Shown here: positions 1 through 11,150 of the stretch, one piece after another
Position numbering within the stretch: position 1 is the stretch's first letter
Layout of the letters: every line of letters begins with the position of its first letter
Source: Hepsetus odoe
Lineage: Eukaryota > Chordata > Actinopteri > Characiformes > Hepsetidae
NCBI GenBank assembly: GCA_017165825.1
Contig: CM029370.1
Coordinates: 18,837,190-18,901,189, forward strand
Direction of reading: 5' to 3'
DNA: 64,000 bases
Made by a program: the position numbers and the translations under genes
Notes under the pieces: generated by a model
Database searches by the model: none
Seen by the model: only the letters and a program-made list of their open reading frames with translations
Told to the model about the DNA's origin: nothing

Positions 1-103
1 AAGTGATGGCAGTAGTTAAATAACACAAGAGAACTTCTTTGCTCAGAGCAACATCAGTCTTTAAAAGTAAATTTTAAGTAAATTTACTTTTGTTTTTCAA
101 AGT

Positions 104-391
104 TATATGCAAAAGTTTGGACACCCTGATCAAATAGATTTTCTAAATGAGAGTTTTAATGCACAATTACTGTTTGTTTGTGGAATTCACCATATTAATC
201 ATAATTAACCATATTACAAAAGTCGTGGAATATAGAATATTTTATGTTTTATTTATGTTTCAAATAAATGGAAATCGAGATCTGAAAATGTACTTTTAAA
301 CTTGTTTTCAGATAATCTGTTAACTTCTTCATCTAGGAAAAACAATCAAAGCAGTTCATTTTTGCCAAGGGTGTTCAGGCTCTTGTATATG
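104..391. mobile_element. MITE-like non-autonomous element with Tc1-type ends
   Basis: The left end reads TATATGCAAAAGTTTGGACA and the right end, read on the minus strand, begins TATACAAGAGCCTGAACACC. The two ends are an imperfect inverted repeat of about 25-30 bp bounding an AT-rich 288-bp interior with no coding potential. This is the pattern of a short non-autonomous Tc1/mariner derivative. The exact ends and target duplication are uncertain because the arms have diverged. Confidence 0.5.
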
Positions 392-1684
392 ATGGTATTT
401 GGGCAGATCCATGAAAAAATAAGTTTTTCTTCCAAGAAACAACAACATTTAAATTATTTTGATCTGTTCTGAATAAGGTGTTTATTGAAATGAGATTAAT
501 AAAATAATGTTTATGCACAAATATATTTAATCTTGCACAAAATGAGTATTTTTGCAGTCATCTCTGTCAGGTCAATCAAGGTTTAGAAATAAATGTATCA
601 TTAAGCAATCTTTAGCATACAACTGTATGTTGAATAAACAGCTTTCATGGGAAGGAAGTGGACAGTGGTGAAAGCTCCTGTCCAGTGGAGAAAGCTGCCT
701 GTGGGAAACCACTAGATGTCTCTGTACCTTCAGAAAAGAAGAACCTCATTGCCAAGTCTGAGTTCAAGGCTGTCTGAGATTCATGGACCACTCCCTTCAA
801 CTGTTAGTCCAGAACTGATCTAGTTCCACAATTTTACTTACTTCTGCCTCATATTCACAGTTTCTTTTCATTTTACCCTTCATATGCCTATTCCATTCAT
901 TCAGAAAGTAGTTTTTCTTCAGTTCTCTGCTAGTTATGTCTTTGATTCCACCAGAACTTCTGTGAATGTTCTATTCCCTCAGAAAACACCCTTAATCTAG
1001 AAACTTTCATCAAGTGCTGCATTCATGAAGGTCATATCATTAATAAGCTCTCTCTTCTGGCAGGTGGGGAGGTGGGGAGATATCTGAGATGAGCGATAAC
1101 AAGACTGAGCTTGGGCCAGCAGCCAGGAGGACTTTTCTCATGAGGACACGCAGGGTAAGCAAGTCTCTGGGCCTCCAGTAGTACGAGTGACACAAGGAGA
1201 GTGGTGGATGGGTGGGGGAGGGGGTATATGACGCAAAACGAGAAGAAAAAAATAAAAACAAGACAACACCTGCTCTGCAATCACAGCCCCTGCAATGTGA
1301 CCCCTGAATGTCAGTGCCGGGCTACCAAGTTACTATATTGGCAATGGGACGAGTCAGCTCTCAGGCAGCAGGCAGCACCTCGTTCATCATGTTCTACAAA
1401 GATCCCTGGGGAACACGTGCACCACAACCAGCCGTGCAAAAATAGACCTGATTTACAGAGCTTCTCCTTAACATCTCCAATCCACCAGTTGTCAGGTATC
1501 CCATTTTATTGACCAAGAAATGTGAAAAAAAAAAATGCTGCACTGGTCAAATACCACTTTTACTCGAGTATGCCAAATTTCTTTAATATGGTCCATGAAA
1601 GTGATTCAAAATCTTTGTAAGTACACTCATGCTGTGCTGCCTACACTGTGAACAAGTGGTGCTTTTCAATTTACAGTACATAGC
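392..1684. other. Gene-free interval, no recognised feature
   Basis: This is AT-rich unique-looking sequence. Short open frames around 1030-1510 on both strands overlap each other and show no domain, splice context or codon pattern that would support a gene. Nothing is called here. Confidence 0.5.
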
Positions 1685-1701
1685 GACATAGTGATGGTAG
1701 G

Positions 1702-2230
1702 TACAGTACTGTGCAAAAGTTGTAGGCAGGTGGGAAAAAATGCTGTAAACAAAGAATGCTTTCAAAAATGGAAGTTTTAATCATTTATTTTCATCAGTCA
1801 ACAAAATGCAGTGAATGAACAAAAGAGAAATCTAACTCAAATCAATATTTGCCTTCAAAACAGCATCAATTCTTCTAGGTACACTTGCACACAGTTTTTG
1901 AAGGAACTCGGCTGGTCGGTTGTTCCAAACATGACTGTGTTTCAACCTTGATGATCATCAGTACCTGTTTGGTAAAACTGGTTGATCATACACCGACTAT
2001 AATCCTACAAAATCCCTGACTTTGTGCAAGTGTACCTAGAAGAACTGATGCTGGTTTGAAGGCAAAAGGTAGTAACACCAAATATTGATTAGATTTAGAT
2101 TTTTCTTTTGTTCGCTCACTTTGCACTTTTCAAATTGATTAAAATAAACAATCATTATTTATATTTCTGAACGCATTCTTTGTTTACAGCATTTTTTCAC
2201 ACCTGCCTAAAATTTTTGCACAGTATTGTA
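1702..2230 (-). mobile_element. Tc1-like transposon, internally deleted (copy 1)
   Basis: Both ends are inverted copies of TACAGTACTGTGCAAAAG (left 1702) and its complement (right, ending 2230). Read on the minus strand, the right part matches the left end of the copy at 7927-8473, and the left part (about 1870-1935) is the transposase C-terminal region found at 3230-3300. Most of the transposase is missing, so this is a 529-bp non-autonomous relic. The 17 bp just outside its left end (1685-1701) is repeated in inverted orientation just outside copy 2 (3467-3483). Confidence 0.75.
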
Positions 2231-2799
2231 CGTAATTACATGGAAGTGTCAAGTGGTTGCCCATGAAAAAAATGGTATTTCAATTGCTGTTTACTTCTTT
2301 TTGCAAAAACCTTGTTGAACTAATGTATTTTTTCACATGCAACCACTTGTGACATTTGATCCATGCACATTCAAGCAATTTCTTTGGTGTATTTGAAAGT
2401 GAGACTACCAATGTTATTTTGCAAAGCTGTTGCAGAGTAACCAACATGTTTGTACCACCTAACATTCTGTCAAATATCTGCTTCAGGTTCTCTCAGGTGG
2501 ATGTAAAGAATACTGCTTTCAGAGCAAATCCTATGAATACATTACCTGTAATATTGATTGGCTAACATACTTATGTACAGTGTGTAATTTAAATTAAAAA
2601 AAAAATTATTTAAGTGTGCACATTCCTGACTTTAAATTAAAGTTATATGCAGACACTTCAGTGTCACCATCATTTCAGTGCACCATAATGTTAGGAACAA
2701 TTGGCTCCGCAGGTATTTATGATTACTCGGGTATGATTCATTGCTTCATTAGTGATTCATTAGGCCTACTTCTACCATTTGGAGTCTGTAGTTGCCACT
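2231..2799. other. Gene-free interval, no recognised feature
   Basis: This is AT-rich sequence between two transposon relics. Open frames here (2356-2565 +, 2280-2465 -) have no recognisable domain. The stretch from about 2600 may belong to the relic that follows. Confidence 0.4.
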
Positions 2800-3040
2800 G
2801 GGCTAACATGAGGAGAAAAGCTGTGCCAGTGAAAGTCAAGGGAGCTGTTATGTGGCAGAAAAACAAAAATAAAAACATTAGATACAACATTCAAACTTCA
2901 CAATTACCAAAATCAACTGTCTGGAATATATTTGTTTCATAATCGCAAAGGGGCTGATAGATCAAGGAAGACCTTCACTGGTCTTCCAGTGAAGACTACT
3001 ATCCACAGAACAATCTCTTTACAAAATGCAAAGTGAGCTA
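2800..3040 (+). pseudogene. Decayed Tc1-like transposase, N-terminal helix-turn-helix fragment
   Basis: Translated on the + strand, the stretch 2895-2935 reads QLPKSTVWNIF, like the second helix of the N-terminal paired-like domain of Tc1 transposases. It is followed after a frame break by ADRSRK and TTIHRTI, where Tc1 proteins have the GRPR/K linker and second helix-turn-helix. Stops and frameshifts interrupt it. The family assignment rests on motif shape only. It abuts the SINE fragment at 3057 and may or may not belong to the same element as copy 2. Confidence 0.35.
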
Positions 3041-3056
3041 ACTATAATAAGAGCTA

Positions 3057-3098
3057 TAAATAAGAGCGTCTGCTATATGCCGTAAATGTAAATGTAAA
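3057..3098 (+). repeat. SINE 3'-tail fragment
   Basis: The sequence TAAGAGCGTCTGCTATATGC followed by a (GTAAAT)n tail matches the complement of the tail of the SINEs at 13891-14062 and 47751-47893. Only the tail is present, and it abuts directly onto the Tc1-like 3' fragment at 3099. Confidence 0.6.
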
Positions 3099-3466
3099 TT
3101 CTTCTGGCCCCCACAGAGCCCTGATCTCAACATCATCCAGTGTGTCTGGATTACACGAAGAGACAGAAGGATGTGAGGAAGCCTACATCCACAGAAGATC
3201 TGTGGTTAGTTCTCCAAGATGTTTGGAACAACCTACCAGCCGAGTTCCTTCAAAAACTGTGTGCAAGTGTACCTAGAAGAATTGATGCTATTTTGAAGGC
3301 AAAGGGTGGTCACACCAAATATTGCTTTGATTTAGATTTCTCTTTTGTTCATTCACTGCATTTTGCTGATTGATGAAAATAAATGATTAACAATTCAATT
3401 TCTGAAAGCATTCTTTGTTTACAGCATTTTTTCCACACCTGCCTAAAACTTTTGCACAGTACTGTA
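3099..3466 (+). mobile_element. Tc1-like transposon, 3' part with transposase C-terminus (copy 2)
   Basis: The + strand encodes the end of a Tc1-type transposase: WPPQSPDLNIIQ at about 3105-3140, where the consensus has SPDLNPIE carrying the last catalytic acid of the DDE triad. Here that position is Q, so the catalytic residue is lost. After a frame change at about 3140 it continues to a C-terminus ending near KGGHTKY. It closes with the terminal repeat ending CAGTACTGTA at 3466. The 5' part is replaced by the SINE fragment. It is nearly identical to the corresponding part of 7927-8473. Confidence 0.75.
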
Positions 3467-3483
3467 CCTACCATCACTATGTC

Positions 3484-4034
3484 CCAAATTTTATGATGCC
3501 CAGAAATGAAGGGAACCATGCATAAAAAGTGTTATAATTTCCTTAGTACAAAGTACAAAAGTACTTTTAAATGAAAGCCTGGAATGTGCACTAATCTCTC
3601 AGTACTCACATCTGAATTGTTTGATTTAGAATTTTACACTGAGGAGCAGAGGGGTAAATCAAGGAAAAATGTCTCTATGCCCACACATTATGGAGGACAC
3701 TATATGTGTAAGCTCTGCATTTTTGTAGCATCTTGACTTGCAAAGTTGAGCTGTGAGATTGTTGGCATCTACTCAAGTGCACAGTGCAATGCATTAATAA
3801 AGAGCCCTTGATACAAAGTGTTCCCATTTGAAAGCTATCGACCTAATCTCTAAAGCTGAACAACCAGCCACCGCAGTTCTCCTCTGAGGGGAGGAAAAAC
3901 AGCATCTGAAGGATCCGATTTAGGAAATAAAGCGGATATGTAACCCAACCTCCCAACTGCTCTTGTCAGATGATGGAGAGGACCCTGTAAAGGCTTCATC
4001 CATCCTCTTCAAGGGTAAGTGCCTGTGTGTGTGT

Positions 4035-4100
<66 letters not shown>

Positions 4101-7100
4101 GTGTGTGTGTATGAGAGAGAGAGCAAGAGAGAGAAAGAGGGATGATCAAATTAGAGATCTGAAGAGGTTCTACACTCAACCAATGTACCATTTGTGTAGG
4201 CACCAGGAAAGAGGCTTATTGCCTTTTGGGTTTAGGAGATACTAAAGAAACACTCACATATGAAATCTCTAACTAGCAAACATATAAGTGCACTCTGCCT
4301 AATCACATATACAAGGAATGAGTCCATCATTTAGCAGGAAATGCTATTTGTGAGGCTTTGGTTTTGTTTCCTACTGCTGACATGATGGTCTTGGGAAAAC
4401 CAACAATGTCAACCAACAATTTTTAAACAAGTCTATCAGTAGTTTCTTGTGGGGTGAGTGGTTAGATCTGTTGATATGGCCTCACATACATACAGGCATA
4501 AAGCCATTGCTTGACTGAAGGTCTGTGATAAATTCCAAAGTGCTGTAAAATATGCCGTGTAGTAGAAAGATTCTACTTTGCGAGAATGTAAAGCATTCGA
4601 CACACAAGTCCACACGCTGACAGGCTTATTTTTGAAAGCCACGTTTGGTTTCTGGAGCGTTAGCCGCGATTTCCACGCATAGGCTAAGATGAAGCCATAT
4701 GCCAAAGACTGAGAAACACGTGGGAAACATTTGCTTCAGAAGTGCCTAATTCAACCCAGCTGTGTGGACACGCCACTCTAAGGATGATGCATTGGCCATT
4801 TCGCATGAGTGAAGGGGAGAAAATTTGAGGTTAGATGTAATTTTTGTGACACAGAAACATCTCTATAAGACTTTCCAGTGTCCATGTAACATTTTCAGAA
4901 AGTATACGCTGGCTGATTGTGTGCAAGTTTAATATTTTCATATCCTAAAAATGAGCTTGAGTGCATCAGTCTAATCTTGGCTTGAGCTCATGCCCCATTT
5001 TTTTGATGGATAGTAGAAGCAGTACTGCTTCTGACATGGTTTGCTATTAATTAGGCGGCACTTCGTGTCTGCTGTGGATGATTTTGGCTGATTTTGGGGA
5101 TTTATTGCAGGAAATGTTACTCCCCAAAAATTCAAACCCTACCATACTTGAGCCTTTCGATGCTTTCCAGAAAAACCCTAGGACTTTAGGACTTTAATCA
5201 AATGCCACACCCTTAAGCACCTTTAGTATGCTTATAATCTTCATTTGAATTTTAATTCAGACCTATTCACTATTCACTCTCTTTAAAAAATGCCATTTAC
5301 ATCTGTGGTGGTACCCCAAACCACTAGTCAAATGCATGCTGCCCACTTTTCAGTGTAGCCTCTTAGCAGACACAAAGGTAAGGCAACCCCCAAACCAACC
5401 ACACCTTAGAATCCATTCAGGCACTGTGAGGGGACAAATGTCTCTGCACCAACATAAACAGATTTGAGCACATGGGGATGTTTCACATCACAAGATGTAA
5501 ACTGATAAACTCAAGCCAAATGTCAAGACTCGTGCATCTTCTCCTATGGAGCTTATCTGGATAATTGAGTTATCAGGAAAATTGAGAAAGCTTGCTTTTT
5601 TGAATTATCCTGAGATCAGAGGGCTTTGTGTTTAAGAACAAACCTCAGGCTGACTGTGGGAGAGTTTTAGAATATTTTGATCAATTTGAACATAAATAAA
5701 TACAATGCCCACTCTCAAACAAACTCGCTTTTGTATTAAGCAGTGACCCCCAACCCTCTTGAGAGAGAAATACCACAGCAAGGCAGAACAAATTAAAATA
5801 AACAACCTGGACTTAGGCCAAGATATGCTTTTTTACCCTTTACTGAGTGAGCCAGCAGGTTCAGGAAATCTCTAGGAAAGCCAGGAGTATTAGGCTCCAG
5901 GCCTTGGCCGGATGCTCCAAAGCTCAGCATTCAAGTCTTCTTTTTCCACCCTCTCCAACTGGTGTAGGTGGTGGAGAGTGAGTGAGAGAGAAGGGGGGTT
6001 AAAAGATTTACTTATGTCCGAGAAGCAAATCTCCATTTTATTCAGTCATATGCCATAGTCTAGATGCTTAGTATATTGTCTTGTGTCTCTTCTCTTCTTT
6101 GGCTAGCCTTCTACTTCATTTTACTGCTCATTTCTGGACCTCAGACAGCAAACTCTTATTTCACACAGAGATGTCGCCCCCCTCCCTCAGTCCAGCAGTC
6201 CAGCTGCCGCTGTAAGTTGAGCCCGGGTGGGTCCTCAACCTCAGCTTCTACCTCTGGATCTTATCAGTCCTAGAGCCAGGCAGCACAGGCAATATGGACC
6301 TGCTTTGGATTTCAAGGCCATGCTCAGATCATTCTGGAATAATAAGACTGACATCAATAACACACCCACAGTGGAAGTGGGTCAAGGAAAACAGAGCCAC
6401 AGAGCTGTACATTTAAAATGCTCCAACATGGCTTTACATTTGGTCACAAATCAAACATCCGGACCACTCAGTCTACAATCAATATGATTCATCATTTCCT
6501 TATGTAGGCTCAAATTAATTTGACACTAACATATAACAGAAATCAGCACAGCTTCCATATGTGGTACATGTAATATAGGTGGGGACATTTGTACAAAAAT
6601 ACTTTTATTTATTCACAATAGACCATACTGCAAACTTGATTTAGAGGAGAACTGAGACAAACTACACTCTTAAAAGTACCAAGAACAAGACTACAGAAGT
6701 ACCATTTTAGGTTTAGGTTCTTCTTCTTCTTTTGCATTTCGCATTTTTCCTTTTTTGCAGAAGTGCTTCCTGGTGGCAAGCTGTAGGCCTAACTTTCAAT
6801 GTTTTAGTTGTTACTGTCGAGTCGAGCATGAAGCTCTGAATGTAGCAGAACACATCAAGCACAGTCACTTTAAATATCACTGGCAACAGTGGCAACAGCA
6901 CACACTCTCTTAATTAAGAAAAATGCTTGCCCTCCAGCTCTCACCCCATAACAACAGTGCTATAATTAAACCCAATTAGCTCATCAACTTTAGACTGGGT
7001 TAAGTGGTGTTTACTCAACACGGGCTAATTGTGTGGCAGATGGTATGTCTGGTAAATAGAGGGGTAAAGGATTGTTTGTTGTTTGAACGTTTGGGGTAGG

Positions 7101-7926
7101 CTAGGGCTGTGCACTAAGGCTGTCGAGGATTACCTGAGCTAATGATGTGGTCCCTCAGGGCAGGGAAGTGAGACTTGAGAATTCCACTGTGTGTGGCTCT
7201 CTCCCTCCTCTGCTCCAGGGTACAGAGATCTCCCCACAATGCTGCAAGAGCTTATGGGGGATATATGTGCTGGCAAAGGATAAACAAAGAAAAATGCCAT
7301 AACATTTATATTTAGCATGAGCTATAATATACTTTTTAATATTTTCTAATGTAAAACTTTGGATGTTTATCATAGTTGGAATAATTTTTCTCTTCTGTGT
7401 GTTTTATAAGTAATGATACCAATTTTCTACAGGAATTGTGCACATCTAATTGATTCTTAACTTGTTTCTGATTTTTCAATTTTTTTTTTTTGCAGCCCTG
7501 GTTATTTCCACCTGGGTCTCACAGTCTAAAAACTGTTAAATAAAGTGTGTTATTTTTAACAAATGCATTGTAGGCTTTTTGCATAAGACTACCTCATCCC
7601 AATATTTAACCATCTTTATTTTAAAATAGACATAAACAGGACCAATACTGCAATTACATGTAGAGGCACGTGAAGAAGGGAAGTAAAACATAATTTTTTT
7701 TCACTAAAACTGAGAAATTTGATTGCAGATTACACACCTGAACAGCAAACAGTTATTTGACAATGGATTGTATCAGTCATTCATTGTATCATTGTTAGGC
7801 TATCCTTAATAATGCTCCTTACCCACTGCTAAAACCTGACTGTAAACATTGATGGACTATTGGTCATTTAGAAAATCATGGGAAAGCATCATATTTTTAC
7901 CATGCACCTTGGATTTGAGGAATTTA
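3484..7926. other. Gene-free interval with one microsatellite
   Basis: Apart from the (GT)n tract at 4024-4126, I see no repeat, RNA gene or credible exon. Open frames are short and overlap on opposite strands. The stretch 5730-6480 is less AT-rich than its surroundings but contains no recognisable coding signal. Confidence 0.5.
4024..4126. repeat. (GT)n microsatellite, about 100 bp
   Basis: The tract is almost pure GT with two interruptions (GGGTGT near 4035, AGAT near 4097) and runs into a short GA-rich stretch. The apparent open frames here (poly-VC or poly-TH) are artefacts of the repeat. Confidence 0.97.
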
Positions 7927-8473
7927 TACAGTACTGTGCAAAGTTTTAGGCAGCTGTGGAAATAAATGCTGTAAACAAATAATGCTTTCAGAAATAGAAA
8001 TAATTATTGTTTATTTTTATCAATTTACAAAATGCAAAGTGAGCGAACAAAAGAAAAATCTAAATCAAATCAATATTTTGTGTTACTACCTTTTGCCTTC
8101 AAACCAGCATCAGTTCTTCTGGCCCCCACAGAGCCCTGATCTCAACATCATCCAGTGTGTCTGGATTACATGAAGAGACAGAAGGATGTGAGGAAGCCTA
8201 CATCCACAGAAGATCTGTGGTTAGTTTTCCAAGATGTTTGGAACAACCTACCAGCCGAGTTCCTTCAAAAACTGTGTGCAAGTGTACCTAGAAGAACTGA
8301 TGCTGTTTTGAAGGCAAACGGTGGTCACACCAAATATTGATTTGATTTAGATTTCTCTTTTGTTCATTCACTGCATTTTGTTGATTGATGAAAATAAATG
8401 ATTAACACTTTGAAAGCATTCTTTGTTAACAGCATTTTTTCACACCTGCCTAAAACTTTTGCACAGTACTGTA
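7927..8473 (+). mobile_element. Tc1-like transposon, internally deleted, both ends present (copy 3)
   Basis: The 547-bp element is bounded by TACAGTACTGTGCAAAG at 7927 and its complement ending at 8473. The left end is joined near 8115 directly to the transposase C-terminal coding part (WPPQSPDLNIIQ, then a C-terminus ending GGHTKY at about 8335), so about two thirds of the transposase is deleted. Tc1-like elements move by cut-and-paste into TA sites; this copy cannot encode its own enzyme. It is the best-preserved member of this family in the window. Confidence 0.8.
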
Positions 8474-8663
8474 CATCTGGTGCAAAAAATCATAAAAGGT
8501 TAATCAAACTTGTGCTTAAGTCACAGTCACATCAGAGTCACCAAACTGGAAAACAGTGGTACTTTTATACCTTTTATAAATGTAAAGAGGGAGAGCAATT
8601 TCCAAAGCTGGGGCTGCAAAAATTATTAAAAGAAGTGCTGATGAGGTGATGCAACATCACACA

Positions 8664-9948
8664 TACAGTCATGTGAAAAAATTAGGACACCCCATTTAAT
8701 ATTTATTTCTTTATTAAGAAATGTTTACCTATTGACTTGTTTTTATTTATCTCTGGAAAAAAGTCATTTAATTGCAGACAAACAACAAAAATTTTCCTTG
8801 ATTCATTATTCATTCAGCATCTCAATGGGATTAAGATCTGGGCTTTGACTCAGCCGCTCCAGGACTCTCCATTTAGTTCGTTGGTTAGTTAGTTTTTAGC
8901 CAGTCCTTTTAGCCAGGTGGATTTACTGATATGTTTTGGGTCATTGTCATGATGCAGGGTCCAGTTCCACTTCAACTTTCATGTTCTTACTGATGGTCTC
9001 ATATGTTCCTCAAGCACCCTCTGATACACGGTAGAATTCATGGTGGATTCTATGATGGTGAGCGGGCCAGGTCCTGCTGCAGCAAAGCGTCTTCAAACCA
9101 TGACACTTCCACCTCCATGCTTCACAGATGGAATGAGGTTCTTTTCCTGGAATGCTTTACTTGGTTTAGGGCAGACATGTCCTCTGTTCTGGTGTCCAAA
9201 TAATTCAGTTTTAGACTAATCTGTCTAAAGAACATTATTCCAGAAGTCCTGTTTTTTGTCTACGTTCTCTCAGGCAAAATTCAGTCTGGCCTTGATGTTT
9301 CTCTTAGAGAACAAAAGCTTCTTTTCGCAGACCTCCCATGCACTTAGAATTTGTGCAGTCTCTTTCTAATTGTAGAGGCACTTTCATATTAACAGTAGCA
9401 AGAGTCTCCTGTAGGTTGTTTTGGAAGTTCTCCACTTATAAACTATTTTCCAGACAGTGGAATGGCTGATTGCAGATTATTTTGAGATCTTTTTAAATCC
9501 CTTACCAGATTTATAAGCTGCTACAATCTTCTTTCTGAAGGCCTCAGACAGCTCTTTTAGTTTCAACATGGTGTTCACTCTCACCTCAACAGTCAGGAGC
9601 GCCAAACTAAATGTCTGAGGTTTAAAAGGGCAAACCTCCTTAAAAATGCTGAGTAAGGATGTTCTAATCAGGTATACCTGATGTGCTTCACCTGTGTGAT
9701 CTGAGCCATTTTTATTGGGTATAAAGGTGGGGGTGTCCTAATTTATTCCTCACCAGAATTCGCATTTTTGTAGGAGATTGCATTTTACAGAATATTTTGA
9801 AAAGTCTTTTCTTCAGTTTAAATTATTTAGTTTTATTACTTGAATCTCCCAGTATTGTTAAAATTGAGATTAAATACCCATATGTCCAAGAATGTTACAA
9901 AAACACATAGGCTTTCATAGGGTGTCCTAATTGTTTCACATAAATGTA
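8664..9948 (-). mobile_element. Full-length but decayed Tc1-like transposon
   Basis: The left end (8664) and the complement of the right end (9948) match at about 27 of the first 32 bases, starting TACA and containing ATTAGGACACCC. A second internal copy of the GGGTGTCCTAATT motif lies near 9730, as expected for the IR/DR-type long terminal repeats of fish Tc1 elements. The length, 1285 bp, is close to the usual 1.3-1.6 kb. The transposase relic is on the minus strand. Confidence 0.85.
8800..9569 (-). pseudogene. Tc1-like transposase pseudogene
   Basis: Reading the minus strand from an ATG at 9569, the first residues are MLKLKELSEAFRKKIVAAYK, a typical N-terminal helix-turn-helix start of Tc1-like transposases. 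Further on, VKHGGGSVMV occurs near 9120 and SQSPDLNPIEML near 8840, the segment carrying the last catalytic glutamate. Frameshifts and in-frame stops (for example directly after GGGSVMV, where W is expected) break it. The relic spans about 770 bp against roughly 1020 bp for an intact gene, so internal sequence is also lost. It is non-functional. Confidence 0.8.
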
Positions 9949-10949
9949 CATCTCGTAGTCTAGTGAAAAATTTACAGAAGCAGGTTTGAAACATTATTAT
10001 ATCAGCTGTTGATGTTAATGGGTAAATAATGGTGATTAATTGGCAAATGGCTCTTTGTGATTTTGCAAAAATATCACGCAGCACAATGAAACGTGCCAGC
10101 CGTGGATATGAATACATTTGTATTTGTTGACAGTTATTAGAAATGTAAATATTTAGATGTTAAATACTGTATTTATAATAAATAATAAAAACATGGTAAA
10201 GGTGAGGGTGAGATTTATGAGTACATTTTAGAAGTTTAACAGCAGTTTTGCAGTTACATCAAACTCTTGTCAAAATGTTTTTGATGATATGGGCCATTTA
10301 ATTGTAAAATAAACTCCAAATAATCCACCTTCCTTAAGATACTGGTGACAACCTAAGGTACAGGTACTGAAACTGAAAAGTGCTGGCTGATTATAATGAT
10401 GGTAAGAGGGGCCTCTCCTTACTCAGGATGGAGTAACAGCTGTGGGGCCAAGCATGGTCCAGACCTCTGTGCAGCTGTTCTGCTTGATCGGGTCGGAATA
10501 ACTCAGTGATCCTCCTCTAACTGGACAGATCCGGACCGGACACAGCACCTGCTCTGCCTGGCATAACCCACACAAGGCAAGCTTGGCATTGGAGGAGTGA
10601 AGACTATGGGCTACACTGAAGTGGATATGGACTTGAAGGGGATGTTGTAATTATGCTATTATCTGCTGAAGGCTTCACTTCTTGTTGTACTGTGCACTGT
10701 ATACATTGTACTGGACTATTTACAGCATAGTGAGTTTTCAACAGTAGCAGTGACTGGGAAACAGAGTAGACTTAAAGTCTAGTAGAGCTCCCTCACAGTG
10801 CTGAACAATAGGCTATCCTGCCCCCTCTGCTCTAGGATTTGCAAGGCTCAGTATTTTGTTTTTCTGTTAGTCAGCGAATGAATCATATTATAAATTCTGA
10901 TGACCATAGAATAACTAAACGTGGCTTTTTTCTTCCTCTTTCAGCACCC

Positions 10950-11150
10950 CTATGGAATTGACTTTGAAGAAAAGCTTATGTTGGGACCAAACATGGATTT
11001 TTTTCTTTTCCCTTTTCTCACTTTTTCTTTGACCCCTCGGAGTCGTTGCTTCAGCTCATCGGCATGTCTCATTATGTCCTGTAAGGTCAGATGTTCGGTG
11101 CTTTGCTGCTGGGTGACCCTGTCCTTTAGTGAACTCAGCAGAAAAGACAA
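10950..11150 (-). other. Open frame with coiled-coil character, possible lone exon, unassigned
   Basis: The minus strand encodes a lysine/glutamate/leucine-rich helical segment containing LTLQDIMRHADELKQRLRGV, with heptad-like spacing. A pyrimidine-rich run and an AG lie upstream (minus strand around 11115-11140) and AAAGTGAGA near 11010 could be a splice donor. I do not recognise the protein. It could be one exon of a neighbouring gene, a processed fragment or a chance frame. It starts with a non-ATG codon, fitting an internal exon if it is real. Confidence 0.2.
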
